A stretch of DNA of 64,000 nt from Candidatus Gastranaerophilales bacterium (GCA_944324945.1 CALUYE010000004.1:1-64000), one strand, 5' to 3'. Numbered from the stretch's first letter, positions 8,445 to 18,065 are shown. Notes: generated from the letters alone by a model not told the origin. A program made the numbers and translations.

Positions 8445-8999
8445 TTAATATTCAAAATTTTCAAAAAGAAAATCGCTTCTTTTTCTGTAATTATCGTATA
8501 ATTCAGGATTCATTAACCTTAAAAATCCGTCTATTAAGCCGACATTATCTTTTTCTCTTATGGGGATTGATTGATTTCGCATTCTTTTTGCGTTTCTTTT
8601 TGTACTTATGGAAGCAGGAAGTGCTGTACCTATAATCATTCTGTTTGATGAGGCTATTTCAAGCTTTTTTATTCTGTCGTTTTGCGGCGTAAATTCCCAT
8701 TTTCTTCCTAAAAGTTCATATTCAAGATTGGAAAGTCTTTCCCTGTCTTCTAATTCGTCATAGGTTCTTGGGAAATGCCTTTTTTCCATCATCCTTATTT
8801 TTTTTAAATCTTTTTGCGAAAATTGAACTTCATAAGGGGAAACAGGCTTTGCATTCATTATATCTTCTTTTGTTATGGTGATTGTCTGAACGGGTTCATA
8901 ACAATAACATGCTAAAGGCAGAACGAATATATAAAAAATAAACGCAAAAACCAAAGACAGCAAAAACTGTTGACAGACATGTTTTTTAATTCTTTTCAT
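8445..8999 (-). CDS. Secreted or membrane-anchored protein of unknown function
   Basis: 184 residues. A basic N-terminus (MKRIKKH) and a hydrophobic stretch at about 12-33 form a signal peptide or anchor ending near a CYCY sequence. The rest is basic and helix-forming, with a RLSNLEYELLGRKWEF segment followed by RIKKLE, suggesting short leucine/glutamate-rich helical repeats. It ends 1 bp from the convergent fliI-like gene with no visible terminator. I do not recognise the family. Confidence 0.55.
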   Translation of the reverse strand: MKRIKKHVCQQFLLSLVFAFIFYIFVLPLACYCYEPVQTITITKEDIMNAKPVSPYEVQFSQKDLKKIRMMEKRHFPRTYDELEDRERLSNLEYELLGRKWEFTPQNDRIKKLEIASSNRMIIGTALPASISTKRNAKRMRNQSIPIREKDNVGLIDGFLRLMNPELYDNYRKRSDFLFENFEY

Positions 9000-9175
9000 C
9001 TGTTCAGAATAAAGGATTTTTTTTCAATTAATAAGGAGCTTTTGGCTAATTAAAAAGAATAATATTAACTTTTGTAAAAAAAGAATACAAATTTAAAAAA
9101 TTATTTAAAGTTTTACTTCCATGCTTCCGTATGGTTTAAACATATAGTAAAAATAAGTTATAACGGTGTAAGTAA

Positions 9176-9742
9176 ATGAAAAGATTTTTATCGATACTGA
9201 TTATTGTATTTAGCCTTTTTATCGGTATTCAAGATACCTTTGCAATAGATTATTCAAGAATATCGACAAACGCCAAAATTGTTAAAGCCCTCACGGCTCT
9301 GGAATCAATAAACAGACGCGATGTTATAGCTATTTTATACGGAAGAAATGCAACAAAAAAACCGATACGTGTAATGTTTCGGGATTTAAACGTATATGGA
9401 GCGCAAGGATGCGAAGCAATGACCGTTAGAACAAAAAATAACGGGCTTGTTATATATATAAGTGCTGAGCACAAAGGTGCAAGCCCTGAATGTATCGCTT
9501 GTTTAATAGCGCATGAATCCCAACACCATACATTTACAAATTCAAAAACGGAAGAATTAAGAGCCTGGATATCTGAAGCCCATGCCTGGAACCAATTGAC
9601 AAAAAGAAATAAAGCTCTTTTAACATCAAATGAACCTCTCGCTAAAAGAGAAAACTATATAGCCAAATTAAGAACCAAAAACGGAATCTCCGGAATCCAA
9701 AAACTAATCGCCACAAACCCCGTTTATGCAGGGTTAAATTAA
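9176..9742 (+). CDS. Secreted putative metallopeptidase with HExxH motif
   Basis: 188 residues with a signal peptide (MKRFLSILIIVFSLFIGIQDTFA). The core holds LIAHESQHHTF, an exact HExxH zinc motif in a helical, hydrophobic setting, followed about 13 residues later by EELRAWISEAHAW, which could supply the third ligand glutamate of a gluzincin. Two cysteine pairs flank the motif (GCEAM, and CIAC just before it). It would act in the periplasm or outside the cell. The length suits a minimal peptidase domain. Function is inferred from the motif alone. Confidence 0.6.
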   Translation: MKRFLSILIIVFSLFIGIQDTFAIDYSRISTNAKIVKALTALESINRRDVIAILYGRNATKKPIRVMFRDLNVYGAQGCEAMTVRTKNNGLVIYISAEHKGASPECIACLIAHESQHHTFTNSKTEELRAWISEAHAWNQLTKRNKALLTSNEPLAKRENYIAKLRTKNGISGIQKLIATNPVYAGLN

Positions 9743-9761
9743 AGTTTGCTTCCGCATCTTT

Positions 9762-12209
9762 CTAAAAAGTTTTAAGATTCGACGATATGCTATCCAGAGT
9801 TTTTTTGCCGTGTTTTGTAAATTCTACAATATAGTTTGATTGGTTGATTTCGATAATTTTACCAACACCGAAATTTGAATGGAATACTCTTGTACCGACA
9901 GGGAACATTCTATCTTGTCTGTTTTGAGAATTTTGGTTATTATTTTGCGCTTTTTGTTTTGCTTTATTGATTAAATCTTGTATGTTTGTTTCTTTTGGTT
10001 TTATATCCTCTTTAACGGTTTCGATTTTTTGTGTTTTAGTTGTTTCTTTTACTTTTTGAGCACTTGCTTTTATTCTTGCAAGAGAGCTTGCAAAATTGTT
10101 TGTTGATGAAACTTTAAAATCGTTTACTTTTGGCGCTTTGTAATCATTTTTCTTTTCTTTTAATTTTGATATTGTCGATGAAAAACCTGATTTATGAGAA
10201 GAAATTATTTTTTGATTGTTTGATTCTTCTTCGATTAGTGAAGGCGGGATTTCTGTCAAAAATCTGCTTTTTGGGTTTGATTGAAAATTTCCCCAGACTT
10301 TTCTTTGCTTGGCACAGGTTAAATATAATTTTTCTTTGGCGCGTGTTATACCTACATACATCAACCTTCTTTCTTCCTCAAGTTCGGAATTTGTTGTGCC
10401 GAAGGCAATGCTTCTTCCGTGCGGGAAAATACCGTCTTCAAGCCCTGCAAGAAAAATTACGGGATATTCAAGCCCTTTTGCCGCATGGAGAGTCATTAAA
10501 GTAACGGCGTTTTCTTCATCTTTTATTTCATCAACATCGGATACTAAAGCAACCTGGGATAAAAAATTACCCAGTATTCCAAGGTCATCTTCATTGTTGG
10601 TATTGAATTCATCTTCTTCAAATTCTTTAACAACGTTAACAAATTCCTGTAAGTTTTCAAGACGGGATTGATTTTCGATATTGTCTTCTTTTCTTAATTC
10701 AATGCTATATCCTGTTGCTTCAAGGATATATGCGACATATTGCGATAAAACATAGTCATTTTGTTTTGATGTTATTTCTTCAATTGTTGCGTAAAAATTA
10801 TTCAACAAACCTTTTGTTCTTGAATTTATTTCATCAATTTTATCCAAATGCCTTAGTGCTTCATATAAACTTATATCGTTTTCATCCGCCCAGGTACTTA
10901 ATTTATTTAGGGTTGTATCCCCTATTCCTCTTTTTGGTTCGTTTATTATTCTTCTTAAGGCTTGGGAATCATTGTGGTTATAGATTAATTTTAAATAAGC
11001 GATTATATCTTTAATTTCTTTTCTTTCGTAGAATTTTAAACCCCCGACAATTTTATAAGGGATTGAATAACTCATAAGAGCTTCTTCAATCGAGCGGGAT
11101 TGGGCGTTTGTTCTGTATAAGATTGCAATGTCTTGTTTTTTAAAGTTTAAATTTTCGATTTTTTTTGCAATATATCTGCTCTCATCAAAATCATCCCTTG
11201 CTTCATAAAAGCTTATTTTATCTCCTTTGCCTTTGTTTGAATAAAGATTTTTTTCAAGGCGTTGTTCGTTATTTTTAATTACTTCATTGGCAGCTTCTAA
11301 AATATTGCCGCAAGAGCGGTAATTTTGCTCCAGCTTGATTAGTTTTGTATTTTTGTAATCGTTTTGAAAGTTTAAAATAATTTTAAAATCAGCGCCGCGC
11401 CATGAATAAATTGATTGATCAACATCCCCGACGGCACACAGGGAGCCTTTTAAATCTTTTTTGGAATCAGACGGATATAAAAGATTAATTAAATCATACT
11501 GTGCTTTGTTTGTATCTTGAAATTCGTCAACAAGAATGTGCTTAAATCTTTCTTCATATTTTTTTCTTACTTGCTCATTTTCTTTTAAAAGGTTGACGCT
11601 AAGCATGAGCATATCGTCAAAATCTATGGCGTTATTGAGTGCTAATTGTTTTTCGTATTCGTAATATACTTCGGATACTTTTTGGCTATAGTAATCACGC
11701 GCTAAAGTAGCGTATGCATAAGCATCCTGCATTTTATTTTTGGCGTTTGAAATCGCTGCTTTTATAGATTTTATTTCAAAAGATTTTTCATCAATGTTAA
11801 GTTTTTTAAGGGCGTTTTTAATAACCGTTTTTGTATCGGTATCATCATATATTACATAGTTATTATCCCAGTGTCTGCCATCTTTTGTTTTGTAGTTTTC
11901 TAAATCTTTTCTTAAAATTCTTCCGCAGATATTATGGAAAGTTCCGACCCACATTCTTTTAACAATATTTTCGCCGATATATGAAGATAATCTTTGCTGC
12001 ATTTCTTTTGCCGCTTTGTTTGTAAAAGTTACGGCAAGAATATCGTTTGGAGAAATACCTTGTGAAATTAAATATGCGATACGGGAAGTTAAAACTTTGG
12101 TTTTGCCCGAGCCTGCGCCTGCAAGAACTAAAATTGCACCGTTTTTTTCTTTAACGGCCTGCATTTGTTCATCATTTAACCCTTGTAAAAATTGTGCTTC
12201 TTGCACCAT
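9762..12209 (-). CDS. pcrA: UvrD/PcrA-type superfamily 1 DNA helicase
   Basis: About 815 residues. A 3'-5' DNA helicase for repair and replication restart. Visible motifs are LNDEQMQAV (Q motif), GAGSGKTKVL (Walker A), VDEFQDTN (Walker B), GDVDQSIYSWRGAD, EQNYRS, TLHAAKGLEYPVIF and VGITRAKEKLYLTCA. The C-terminal ~75 residues (GTRVFHSNFGVGKII...) form the Tudor-like RNA-polymerase-interacting module typical of PcrA. The ATG at 12209 follows GGGGGAAG at good spacing, better than the GTG one codon upstream. The linker before the C-terminal domain is long and rich in Lys, Gln and Asn. Confidence 0.95.
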   Translation of the reverse strand: MVQEAQFLQGLNDEQMQAVKEKNGAILVLAGAGSGKTKVLTSRIAYLISQGISPNDILAVTFTNKAAKEMQQRLSSYIGENIVKRMWVGTFHNICGRILRKDLENYKTKDGRHWDNNYVIYDDTDTKTVIKNALKKLNIDEKSFEIKSIKAAISNAKNKMQDAYAYATLARDYYSQKVSEVYYEYEKQLALNNAIDFDDMLMLSVNLLKENEQVRKKYEERFKHILVDEFQDTNKAQYDLINLLYPSDSKKDLKGSLCAVGDVDQSIYSWRGADFKIILNFQNDYKNTKLIKLEQNYRSCGNILEAANEVIKNNEQRLEKNLYSNKGKGDKISFYEARDDFDESRYIAKKIENLNFKKQDIAILYRTNAQSRSIEEALMSYSIPYKIVGGLKFYERKEIKDIIAYLKLIYNHNDSQALRRIINEPKRGIGDTTLNKLSTWADENDISLYEALRHLDKIDEINSRTKGLLNNFYATIEEITSKQNDYVLSQYVAYILEATGYSIELRKEDNIENQSRLENLQEFVNVVKEFEEDEFNTNNEDDLGILGNFLSQVALVSDVDEIKDEENAVTLMTLHAAKGLEYPVIFLAGLEDGIFPHGRSIAFGTTNSELEEERRLMYVGITRAKEKLYLTCAKQRKVWGNFQSNPKSRFLTEIPPSLIEEESNNQKIISSHKSGFSSTISKLKEKKNDYKAPKVNDFKVSSTNNFASSLARIKASAQKVKETTKTQKIETVKEDIKPKETNIQDLINKAKQKAQNNNQNSQNRQDRMFPVGTRVFHSNFGVGKIIEINQSNYIVEFTKHGKKTLDSISSNLKTF

Positions 12210-12310
12210 CACAATAAACTTCCCCCATAAATCATGTTATATATATTTTCAAAAATGTGGAAATATGTTATTATTATATAGCAAAAAAATTAAAGGAAAA
12301 AATCAAAAAT

Positions 12311-12874
12311 ATGGAAGAAAATTTCGACAAGCAGTCTCAACCCTCTATTATGGTTCCAGTCGGAGATTTAGATAAGGTTGAGCATGACCCTAACGACGTA
12401 GATACTCTTGCTCAGGAGCTTGCCACAATCAGACAGAGCGCAAAAAAAATCGCAATTATCGGTTCAAGAAATTTAACAATTACCCATCAGCAAATAATAG
12501 AAACTCTAACAACAAGCCTTGTTATGCAAGGTAATACAATAATAACTTCCGGAGGATCCTCTGGAACAAACGCCGCTGCAATAAGAGGAGCCTTAAAAGC
12601 AAATCCAGATAAATTAAAAATTATTCTTCCTCAAACAATAGGGCAGCAACCCTCTGATGTTCAAGATCAGTTAATAGGTGTTCCAAATATTGTAGAACAT
12701 CCAGACAGAGCCATGATGACTCTTGCGGATGCAAGCAGAATATGTAACAGAGAAATAATTTCACAATGTCAGCAGTTAATATGCTTTTTATCGCATTCTT
12801 CAAATACTTTGCATAAAGCTGTTGAATTTGCCGAAGAATCTCATAAAGTAGTTACGGTATTTTATTTAGATTAA
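12311..12874 (+). CDS. DprA/Smf-like Rossmann protein (cyanobacterial 'recombination-mediator protein A' family)
   Basis: 187 residues. The sequence KIAIIGSRNLTITHQQIIE, then IITSGGSSGTNAAAIRGAL, and later CNREIISQCQQLICF follows the small DprA-like family conserved across cyanobacteria. It shares the SGG..GTN..A nucleotide-fold signature of DprA and LOG proteins but lacks the extra domains of true DprA. The biochemical role is unproven. The ATG at 12311 was chosen because homologs start near here; the frame is open upstream to 12257. It is divergent from pcrA and overlaps the next, convergent, gene by 4 bp. Confidence 0.8.
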   Translation: MEENFDKQSQPSIMVPVGDLDKVEHDPNDVDTLAQELATIRQSAKKIAIIGSRNLTITHQQIIETLTTSLVMQGNTIITSGGSSGTNAAAIRGALKANPDKLKIILPQTIGQQPSDVQDQLIGVPNIVEHPDRAMMTLADASRICNREIISQCQQLICFLSHSSNTLHKAVEFAEESHKVVTVFYLD

Positions 12875-13191
12875 TATCCGTAAACGCTTTCATAGTATCT
12901 TGGCGAATAGCGCTGCCTTGCGCTTATATTGCCATAGTTTCGGTTTTGTTGAATGTTTGGATAAGGGTTGTTTGCACTCGGATATTTTATTCTTCTTAAA
13001 GGGTTTGAATAATAATTATATCTTTGGCGTGCAATCGCAGCGCGTCTTTTTTGGTTTTGAATTGTTTGCCCCAGTGCGTAAGAGCGGTAATCACCCCCGT
13101 ATAAACTATAGCTTCCAAAGTCGGCAAATGCGATATTTGCCGTATTAAAAAAAATAAAAGAAATTATTGATAAGGCATAAATTTTTTTCAT
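12871..13191 (-). CDS. Small secreted Tyr/Arg/Asn-rich protein
   Basis: 106 residues: a signal peptide (MKKIYALSIISFIFFNTANIAFA) followed by a low-complexity mature part rich in tyrosine, arginine, asparagine and glycine, with no cysteine. It starts 3 bp after the stop of the upstream gene and is presumably co-transcribed with it. No family recognised; the mature chain is probably disordered and may be a surface or matrix component. Confidence 0.55.
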   Translation of the reverse strand: MKKIYALSIISFIFFNTANIAFADFGSYSLYGGDYRSYALGQTIQNQKRRAAIARQRYNYYSNPLRRIKYPSANNPYPNIQQNRNYGNISARQRYSPRYYESVYGY

Positions 13192-13194
13192 AAA

Positions 13195-14013
13195 TTATGA
13201 CAATTCGTCTACAAGTTTTGAATCTGATTCCATATCTGATTTTAAAGTTTGTCTTACGATATCTGCCTGTGTATCGAGCATTTTACAAACGGTTTCTATG
13301 TTTCTTACTTTGTCTTCAAGGATAATATCGGCGTTGTTTGTAATATTTCCCGTTATATTTTGATATGCGGCTAAAGCAGCATTAGAAGTACCTTGCATTA
13401 AGTTACCCGCTACAATTGCACCCAAACCGAATTCGCCGCAATAAGGAGCTATTGATTGCAAAATACCGCCCCATCCCGATACAAGCCCTGCAATCGGCAT
13501 GACTATATTTTGTCCGAAACCAAAGCCTGATGTTCCGCCTGCAACATAAGAAGCTGTATTCATAGCGGCAATTCCCGCTGCGGATACGGCATATCCCGTT
13601 GCCATGCCTGCAGCACCTCCTGTCGGTGAACCTTCCGTTCCAAAGCCCATGGAAATGCTTGCGGCTCCTGATGGAAAGCCGGAGTAGCTTGAAAGCCCGG
13701 AAACCCCAAAAGCGCTTGTTCCTGAATCATAATAAGAATTTGTGGAATAGTTCGGAGACCAATATGAAGTACCCGGTATATTCATCATAGACGACCCCCC
13801 AAGGGTAGTCATAAATGTTGAAGGGGAAAATAAGCTTGCAAGCTGCCATAAAAATCCCCCTGCCTGCCCAAAACCTGAGCCTGATGCGGTTGAACCCGAT
13901 ACAGTTAAGTCTCTTAATCTGTCATAGGTTTCATAAAGCTCTGCTTTAGCAGCCGAGCTTGCTCCGCTATATCTGTTTGCAATTGTTAGGGCATGCTGAT
14001 TTTTATATGACAT
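13195..14013 (-). CDS. Gly/Ser/Ala-rich protein of unknown function
   Basis: 272 residues from the ATG at 14013, which follows TGAGGTATATT; an upstream ATG at 14025 would overlap this ribosome binding site. The protein has no signal peptide. A short charged N-terminus (about 1-35) precedes a long Gly/Ser/Ala/Phe-rich middle with several weakly hydrophobic, glycine-zipper-like stretches (about 100-220), and a charged helical C-terminus with KSDMESDSKLVDELS. The composition suggests a membrane-active or assembling protein, but nothing specific is recognised. Probably an operon with the small secreted protein downstream. Confidence 0.55.
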   Translation of the reverse strand: MSYKNQHALTIANRYSGASSAAKAELYETYDRLRDLTVSGSTASGSGFGQAGGFLWQLASLFSPSTFMTTLGGSSMMNIPGTSYWSPNYSTNSYYDSGTSAFGVSGLSSYSGFPSGAASISMGFGTEGSPTGGAAGMATGYAVSAAGIAAMNTASYVAGGTSGFGFGQNIVMPIAGLVSGWGGILQSIAPYCGEFGLGAIVAGNLMQGTSNAALAAYQNITGNITNNADIILEDKVRNIETVCKMLDTQADIVRQTLKSDMESDSKLVDELS

Positions 14014-14180
14014 AATATACCTCAATAATAGTTTATTAGATTAAAAGCATAATTTCTATAATATATTTTATTGATTTTTGTCTTTTATTTTTTAATGGTT
14101 TTTTAAAAAAAGTCAATTCCTTGCTAAATATTTTTGATTATGTTCTAATTAAATAAAGGATTACATTAAAGGAAACAAAT

Positions 14181-14975
14181 ATGTCAGGACACTCGAAGTG
14201 GGCAAACATTAAACACAAAAAAGCAAAAGCGGATGCTGCACGCGGAGTTAACTTTGCTAAATTTTCAAGAGAAATAATAATAGCGGCAAAAATAGGCGGC
14301 CCTGACATAAACGGAAATTTTCGCTTAAGAACGGCTGTTGAAAAAGCAAAAGCAGGCGGTCTTCCAAACGATACAATCAAACGCGCAATTGATAAAGGTG
14401 CGGGTAATTCTCAAGGCGATAACTTTGAAGAAATAACATACGAAGGATACGCTGCAGGCGGAGTTGCCGTTTTTATCGAAGCTGCAACCGATAACAGAAA
14501 CAGAACCGCAGGAGATATCAGAAGCTATTTTACGAAATTCGGCGGTAATTTAGGCGAAACAGGCTGTGTAGGCTGGATTTTTGAACCTTGCGGTTTAATT
14601 GCAATTGATAAACCTAAAGAAGTCGATAAGCGTTCAAAAGAACAGGTTAAGACTTTTGATTTTGATAAACTTCTTGAAGACTGTATGGAATTCGACCCTT
14701 TAGATGTTTATGAAGATGAAGATGATAATGATTATAAAATTAAAACAAAAGTAGAAAATCTTGAAGAAACGACAAAAAACCTTGAAAATCTGGGCTATAC
14801 AATAAAAAGCGCACAAAATACAAGAATTCCTTCAAATTCTTGTGAAATCACGGATGTTTCAATAGCAAAGAAAGTTATGCTTCTTTTGGAAAAATTGGAT
14901 GAGCATGATGATGTTCAAAATGTTTATTCAAATTTTGACGCACCCGATGAGGTTATGGAAGCTGTTGATATATAG
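14181..14975 (+). CDS. YebC/PmpR-family protein
   Basis: 264 residues beginning MSGHSKWANIKHKKAKAD, the family signature, with further conserved segments ANIKHKK, NDTIKRAIDKGAG and YEGYAAGGVA. Members are annotated as transcriptional regulators, and some have been linked to relief of ribosome stalling. A short acidic insert (VYEDEDDNDYK) is present in the C-terminal third. AAAGGAAAC precedes the ATG. The membrane-protein gene starts 17 bp downstream. Confidence 0.92.
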   Translation: MSGHSKWANIKHKKAKADAARGVNFAKFSREIIIAAKIGGPDINGNFRLRTAVEKAKAGGLPNDTIKRAIDKGAGNSQGDNFEEITYEGYAAGGVAVFIEAATDNRNRTAGDIRSYFTKFGGNLGETGCVGWIFEPCGLIAIDKPKEVDKRSKEQVKTFDFDKLLEDCMEFDPLDVYEDEDDNDYKIKTKVENLEETTKNLENLGYTIKSAQNTRIPSNSCEITDVSIAKKVMLLLEKLDEHDDVQNVYSNFDAPDEVMEAVDI

Positions 14976-14992
14976 ATAACTTAGAAGGAAGT

Positions 14993-15985
14993 ATGGATAT
15001 AATAACACCGAGTTTTATTTTTATGATTATAGGGTTTTTACTTTCCCTGTATGCTTGCATTTCAAACGATGTTATTCAAACCCTCGGCACTTTTTTATCA
15101 ACGACAAGACATCGCCCCGTATGGCAGATATGGATTTATACAAGTATCGTTCTTGTCATAACTTTTGTTGTAGGCTGGTATGTTAATGACGGGGATATGG
15201 CATTCGGGAGGCTTACTAAAATTCCTTTTCCGGAGCAATTTTACTGGTGGCATATTCTACCCCCGATTGTTTTAATCTGGCTTACAAGGCTTGGTGTTCC
15301 CGTTGCGACTTCTTTTTTAATAGTAAGCATATTTTCATCCAATACGGTAATCGGGATGATGATAGCAAAATCTTTTATAGGTTATGCGGCTGCCGTTATA
15401 TCATCTTTTATTTTATATTTCTTTATTGCAAGAAAAGTTGAAAAAGTCTTTTTATATAAGAAAAATAACATTTCAAAACGCTGGATAGCTGCTAAATGGA
15501 TATCGACCGCGTTTTTGTGGAGTGCTTGGCTTTTGCAGGACGGATGTGTTTTATATGTATTTTTGCCAAGAAAACTTACATTTATTCAAATGGTTTTAAC
15601 TCTTGTGATTTTTGTAGGGTATTTATATATAATATGTGCGCAGCGCGGAGGGGAAATACAAAACATTGTTAAATTAAAAACAAACACTCAGGATGTGCGC
15701 TCTGCAACCATAATTGATATTGTTTATGCTTCAATTTTGTTGTATTTTCAATTTGTCAATACAATTCCTATGTCTACCACCTGGGTATTTATAGGGGTTT
15801 TAGCGGGCAGAGAAATTGCTCTTTACAACAGATTGCGCTATATTACGCAAAAGAAAGTCTATAAACACATAATAAAAGATATTACAAAAGCAATTTTCGG
15901 ACTTGTTGTATCAATAAGCGTTGTTTTTGCGCTAAATCATCATCAGAGAATTTTTGAAGTCATTCAGCATTATTTAAGTTTGTAA
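14993..15985 (+). CDS. Polytopic membrane protein, distantly PiT permease-like
   Basis: 330 residues with about eight hydrophobic segments. The N-terminal part has SNDVIQTLGTF after the first membrane span and GVPVATSFLIVS further on; these resemble the GAND and G-x-PVSTTH motifs of inorganic phosphate/sulfate permeases (PiT). The second half is less similar. AGAAGGAAGT precedes the ATG. A transport role for an anion is inferred from the two motifs only. It may be co-transcribed with yebC and converges on the cyclase gene with a 1-bp gap. Confidence 0.55.
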   Translation: MDIITPSFIFMIIGFLLSLYACISNDVIQTLGTFLSTTRHRPVWQIWIYTSIVLVITFVVGWYVNDGDMAFGRLTKIPFPEQFYWWHILPPIVLIWLTRLGVPVATSFLIVSIFSSNTVIGMMIAKSFIGYAAAVISSFILYFFIARKVEKVFLYKKNNISKRWIAAKWISTAFLWSAWLLQDGCVLYVFLPRKLTFIQMVLTLVIFVGYLYIICAQRGGEIQNIVKLKTNTQDVRSATIIDIVYASILLYFQFVNTIPMSTTWVFIGVLAGREIALYNRLRYITQKKVYKHIIKDITKAIFGLVVSISVVFALNHHQRIFEVIQHYLSL

Positions 15986-15986
15986 T

Positions 15987-17780
15987 CTAAACTTCAAAAA
16001 CAACCTGATTTCTTCCGTTTTCTTTTGCTTTGTATAGGCATTTGTCGCAATATTCAATTAATTGCTGTGTTTTTTCAATCGAATCATTAACACTTGCAAC
16101 TCCGACGCTTATTGTAACTTTTACTTTTTCGTTATTTGCAAGAATGAAATCCGATTCTCTTACGGTGTTGCAGATTTTTTCGGCTGTTGTGATTGCATCT
16201 TTGTTGTTTGTATTTGTTAAAATAATGCTCATTTCTTCACCGCCATATCTGCAGGCAATGTCTGACGTTCTTGAGTTTCTTTTTAAGATGTTTGCAACCT
16301 GTTTTAAAACACAGTCTCCCGATTGGTGTCCGTATGTGTCGTTGAATTTTTTAAAGAAATCAATATCTATCATAATTAAAGAGAAGGGTGTTTTATATCT
16401 TTTATAGTTGTTTAATTGCGTTAACATTTGCTCCTGGAAGTACCTGTGGTTGTATAATTGCGTTAAACCGTCGGTTACGGCAAGTTTATAAGTTTGTTCG
16501 TAATCTTTTGATTTTAAAAGGTATTTTTCGCAATATACAAGTACAAAAGTGGCAATCGTTGATATATAAGGAATAACAATCGAAATCCATAAATTATATT
16601 TTTGCATGGCAAAAACGCTGATTGAAAAATATGTTAATAATGTAAGAAATAAAAATACAAATGTTTTAAGTACGGAATCAATTTTTAAAACAAAATAGCC
16701 GACAAAGAAAGATAGTAAAATTGTTATTAAAAGATCTATTTCAATATTTGTCTTTTTAATAAAATTGTTATCAAGAATATTATTTAAAAATGTGGCATTT
16801 AATTCAACGCCTGATAAATTTGAATCAACAGGAACACTCTTAACATCGGAAAGGCTTGTTGCGGTTGTTCCTATATAGATAATTTTATTTTCAAAATTAT
16901 CTTTTAAAAATTTTATATCCTCTTTTTTTATTGCATTTGTAACTTTCCATAAAGGAATGTGCAGATATGTATGAGAGCCTCCATACCAGTTAAGAATTGT
17001 TCTTTTTGTATTATCAAGGGGGATTGTGTGGTTATTATCAAGTATTAGTTTATTATTTTCATATTTTATTTCTTTTACTTTTAAATAATCCATCCCGACA
17101 AGCAAGGAAAGGTTTGGGTAAAAATCGTTTTGATATAAATAAACAGGTGTAACGTTTCTTATAATTCCGTCTTTATCGCGGTTGATGTTGATTGAGCCTA
17201 TTTTATTACTTACTTTGCTTAATTCATCCATCACCCCTCTTACGTTTGTAAAAAGAGTGTAGTCGTTATTTAGTATGTTCTTATCTTCGATTTTTATATT
17301 TACTTTAAATTTATCATCTAATTTTATTGGTGTTCTTACCTCTTTATCCGTATAGTCAAAATTCATTGAAAGATACACGTTATCATATTTTTTAACGGCA
17401 TCAACAAGGGCTTTGTCCGCTTTTATATCGTTTAAATTGGGTTTTACAAACAATAAATCGAATATTATTTTATTCGGGTTAACTTTTTCGATATTTTCAA
17501 TAACATCTGCCCATAGTTTTCTTGAAATGGGCCATTCGCCGTATTTATCCATGATGTATTCATAGGATTCATTGTCAACTGCAACAATTACAATATTTTT
17601 ATCGGGGGTTTTATATTTTGATGTTATATTTTGTCTTAAATCAAACGAAGTTTGTTCTATTTTGTTTATAAAATCGCGGTATATTTCAAAATGCCCAAGC
17701 CATAGCATTGATAATATAATAACGGCAACGATAATTGTGCTTATAAAATAAAGCAGGTATTTTTTAAAATCAATTTTCAT
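15987..17780 (-). CDS. CHASE2-GGDEF diguanylate cyclase
   Basis: 597 residues. One N-terminal transmembrane helix (about 8-29), an extracytoplasmic CHASE2 sensor (about 35-335), three closely spaced transmembrane helices (about 345-420), then a GGDEF domain (about 440-595). The active-site loop reads RYGGEEM, a GGEEF variant with Met in the last position. The preceding RTSD is correctly placed, five residues before GGEE, to be a product-inhibition I-site. The enzyme should make c-di-GMP in response to an envelope signal. AGGAAAAAAT precedes the ATG. A 62-codon gene lies 8 bp upstream. Confidence 0.9.
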   Translation of the reverse strand: MKIDFKKYLLYFISTIIVAVIILSMLWLGHFEIYRDFINKIEQTSFDLRQNITSKYKTPDKNIVIVAVDNESYEYIMDKYGEWPISRKLWADVIENIEKVNPNKIIFDLLFVKPNLNDIKADKALVDAVKKYDNVYLSMNFDYTDKEVRTPIKLDDKFKVNIKIEDKNILNNDYTLFTNVRGVMDELSKVSNKIGSININRDKDGIIRNVTPVYLYQNDFYPNLSLLVGMDYLKVKEIKYENNKLILDNNHTIPLDNTKRTILNWYGGSHTYLHIPLWKVTNAIKKEDIKFLKDNFENKIIYIGTTATSLSDVKSVPVDSNLSGVELNATFLNNILDNNFIKKTNIEIDLLITILLSFFVGYFVLKIDSVLKTFVFLFLTLLTYFSISVFAMQKYNLWISIVIPYISTIATFVLVYCEKYLLKSKDYEQTYKLAVTDGLTQLYNHRYFQEQMLTQLNNYKRYKTPFSLIMIDIDFFKKFNDTYGHQSGDCVLKQVANILKRNSRTSDIACRYGGEEMSIILTNTNNKDAITTAEKICNTVRESDFILANNEKVKVTISVGVASVNDSIEKTQQLIEYCDKCLYKAKENGRNQVVFEV

Positions 17781-17788
17781 ATTTTTTC

Positions 17789-17977
17789 CTAATTTAATGA
17801 GTCATAACAAGAAAAATTAAGCTCGTCAATAATTTGATAAACAGCGTTAAAATCGCTGAATTTCATTTTAATTCCAAACAATTTAATAAGATGAATTAGT
17901 TCATCTTTGTTTGTTTTTCTATCGTTCGTGTTTGAAATAAATTTAAGGAGATATTTTTCATTCTGATTAAGCATCAT
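17789..17977 (-). CDS. Possible small protein upstream of the diguanylate cyclase
   Basis: 62 codons, charged and helix-prone (NQNEKYLLKFISN, then ELIHLIKLFGIKMKF), no signal peptide. It ends 8 bp before the cyclase start, in the same direction, which is the main support. No clear ribosome binding site precedes its two adjacent ATG codons. It could be a real small partner or a chance frame in the leader of the cyclase transcript. Confidence 0.35.
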   Translation of the reverse strand: MMLNQNEKYLLKFISNTNDRKTNKDELIHLIKLFGIKMKFSDFNAVYQIIDELNFSCYDSLN

Positions 17978-18065
17978 AAGTTGATTGTCTTATATATTTT
18001 TTTAAATTAAATCAACCTAAAGAACAGTTTAGAATGAAAATCGCTAGTATAAACAGTTGATTTTA

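Noticed and set aside
10130-11014. Several plus-strand frames antisense to pcrA
   Set aside because: They mirror the helicase reading frame, lack start signals and overlap one another.
12016-12375. 119-codon plus-strand frame spanning the pcrA start
   Set aside because: It overlaps pcrA antisense and the DprA-like gene in another frame; both of those are supported by homology.
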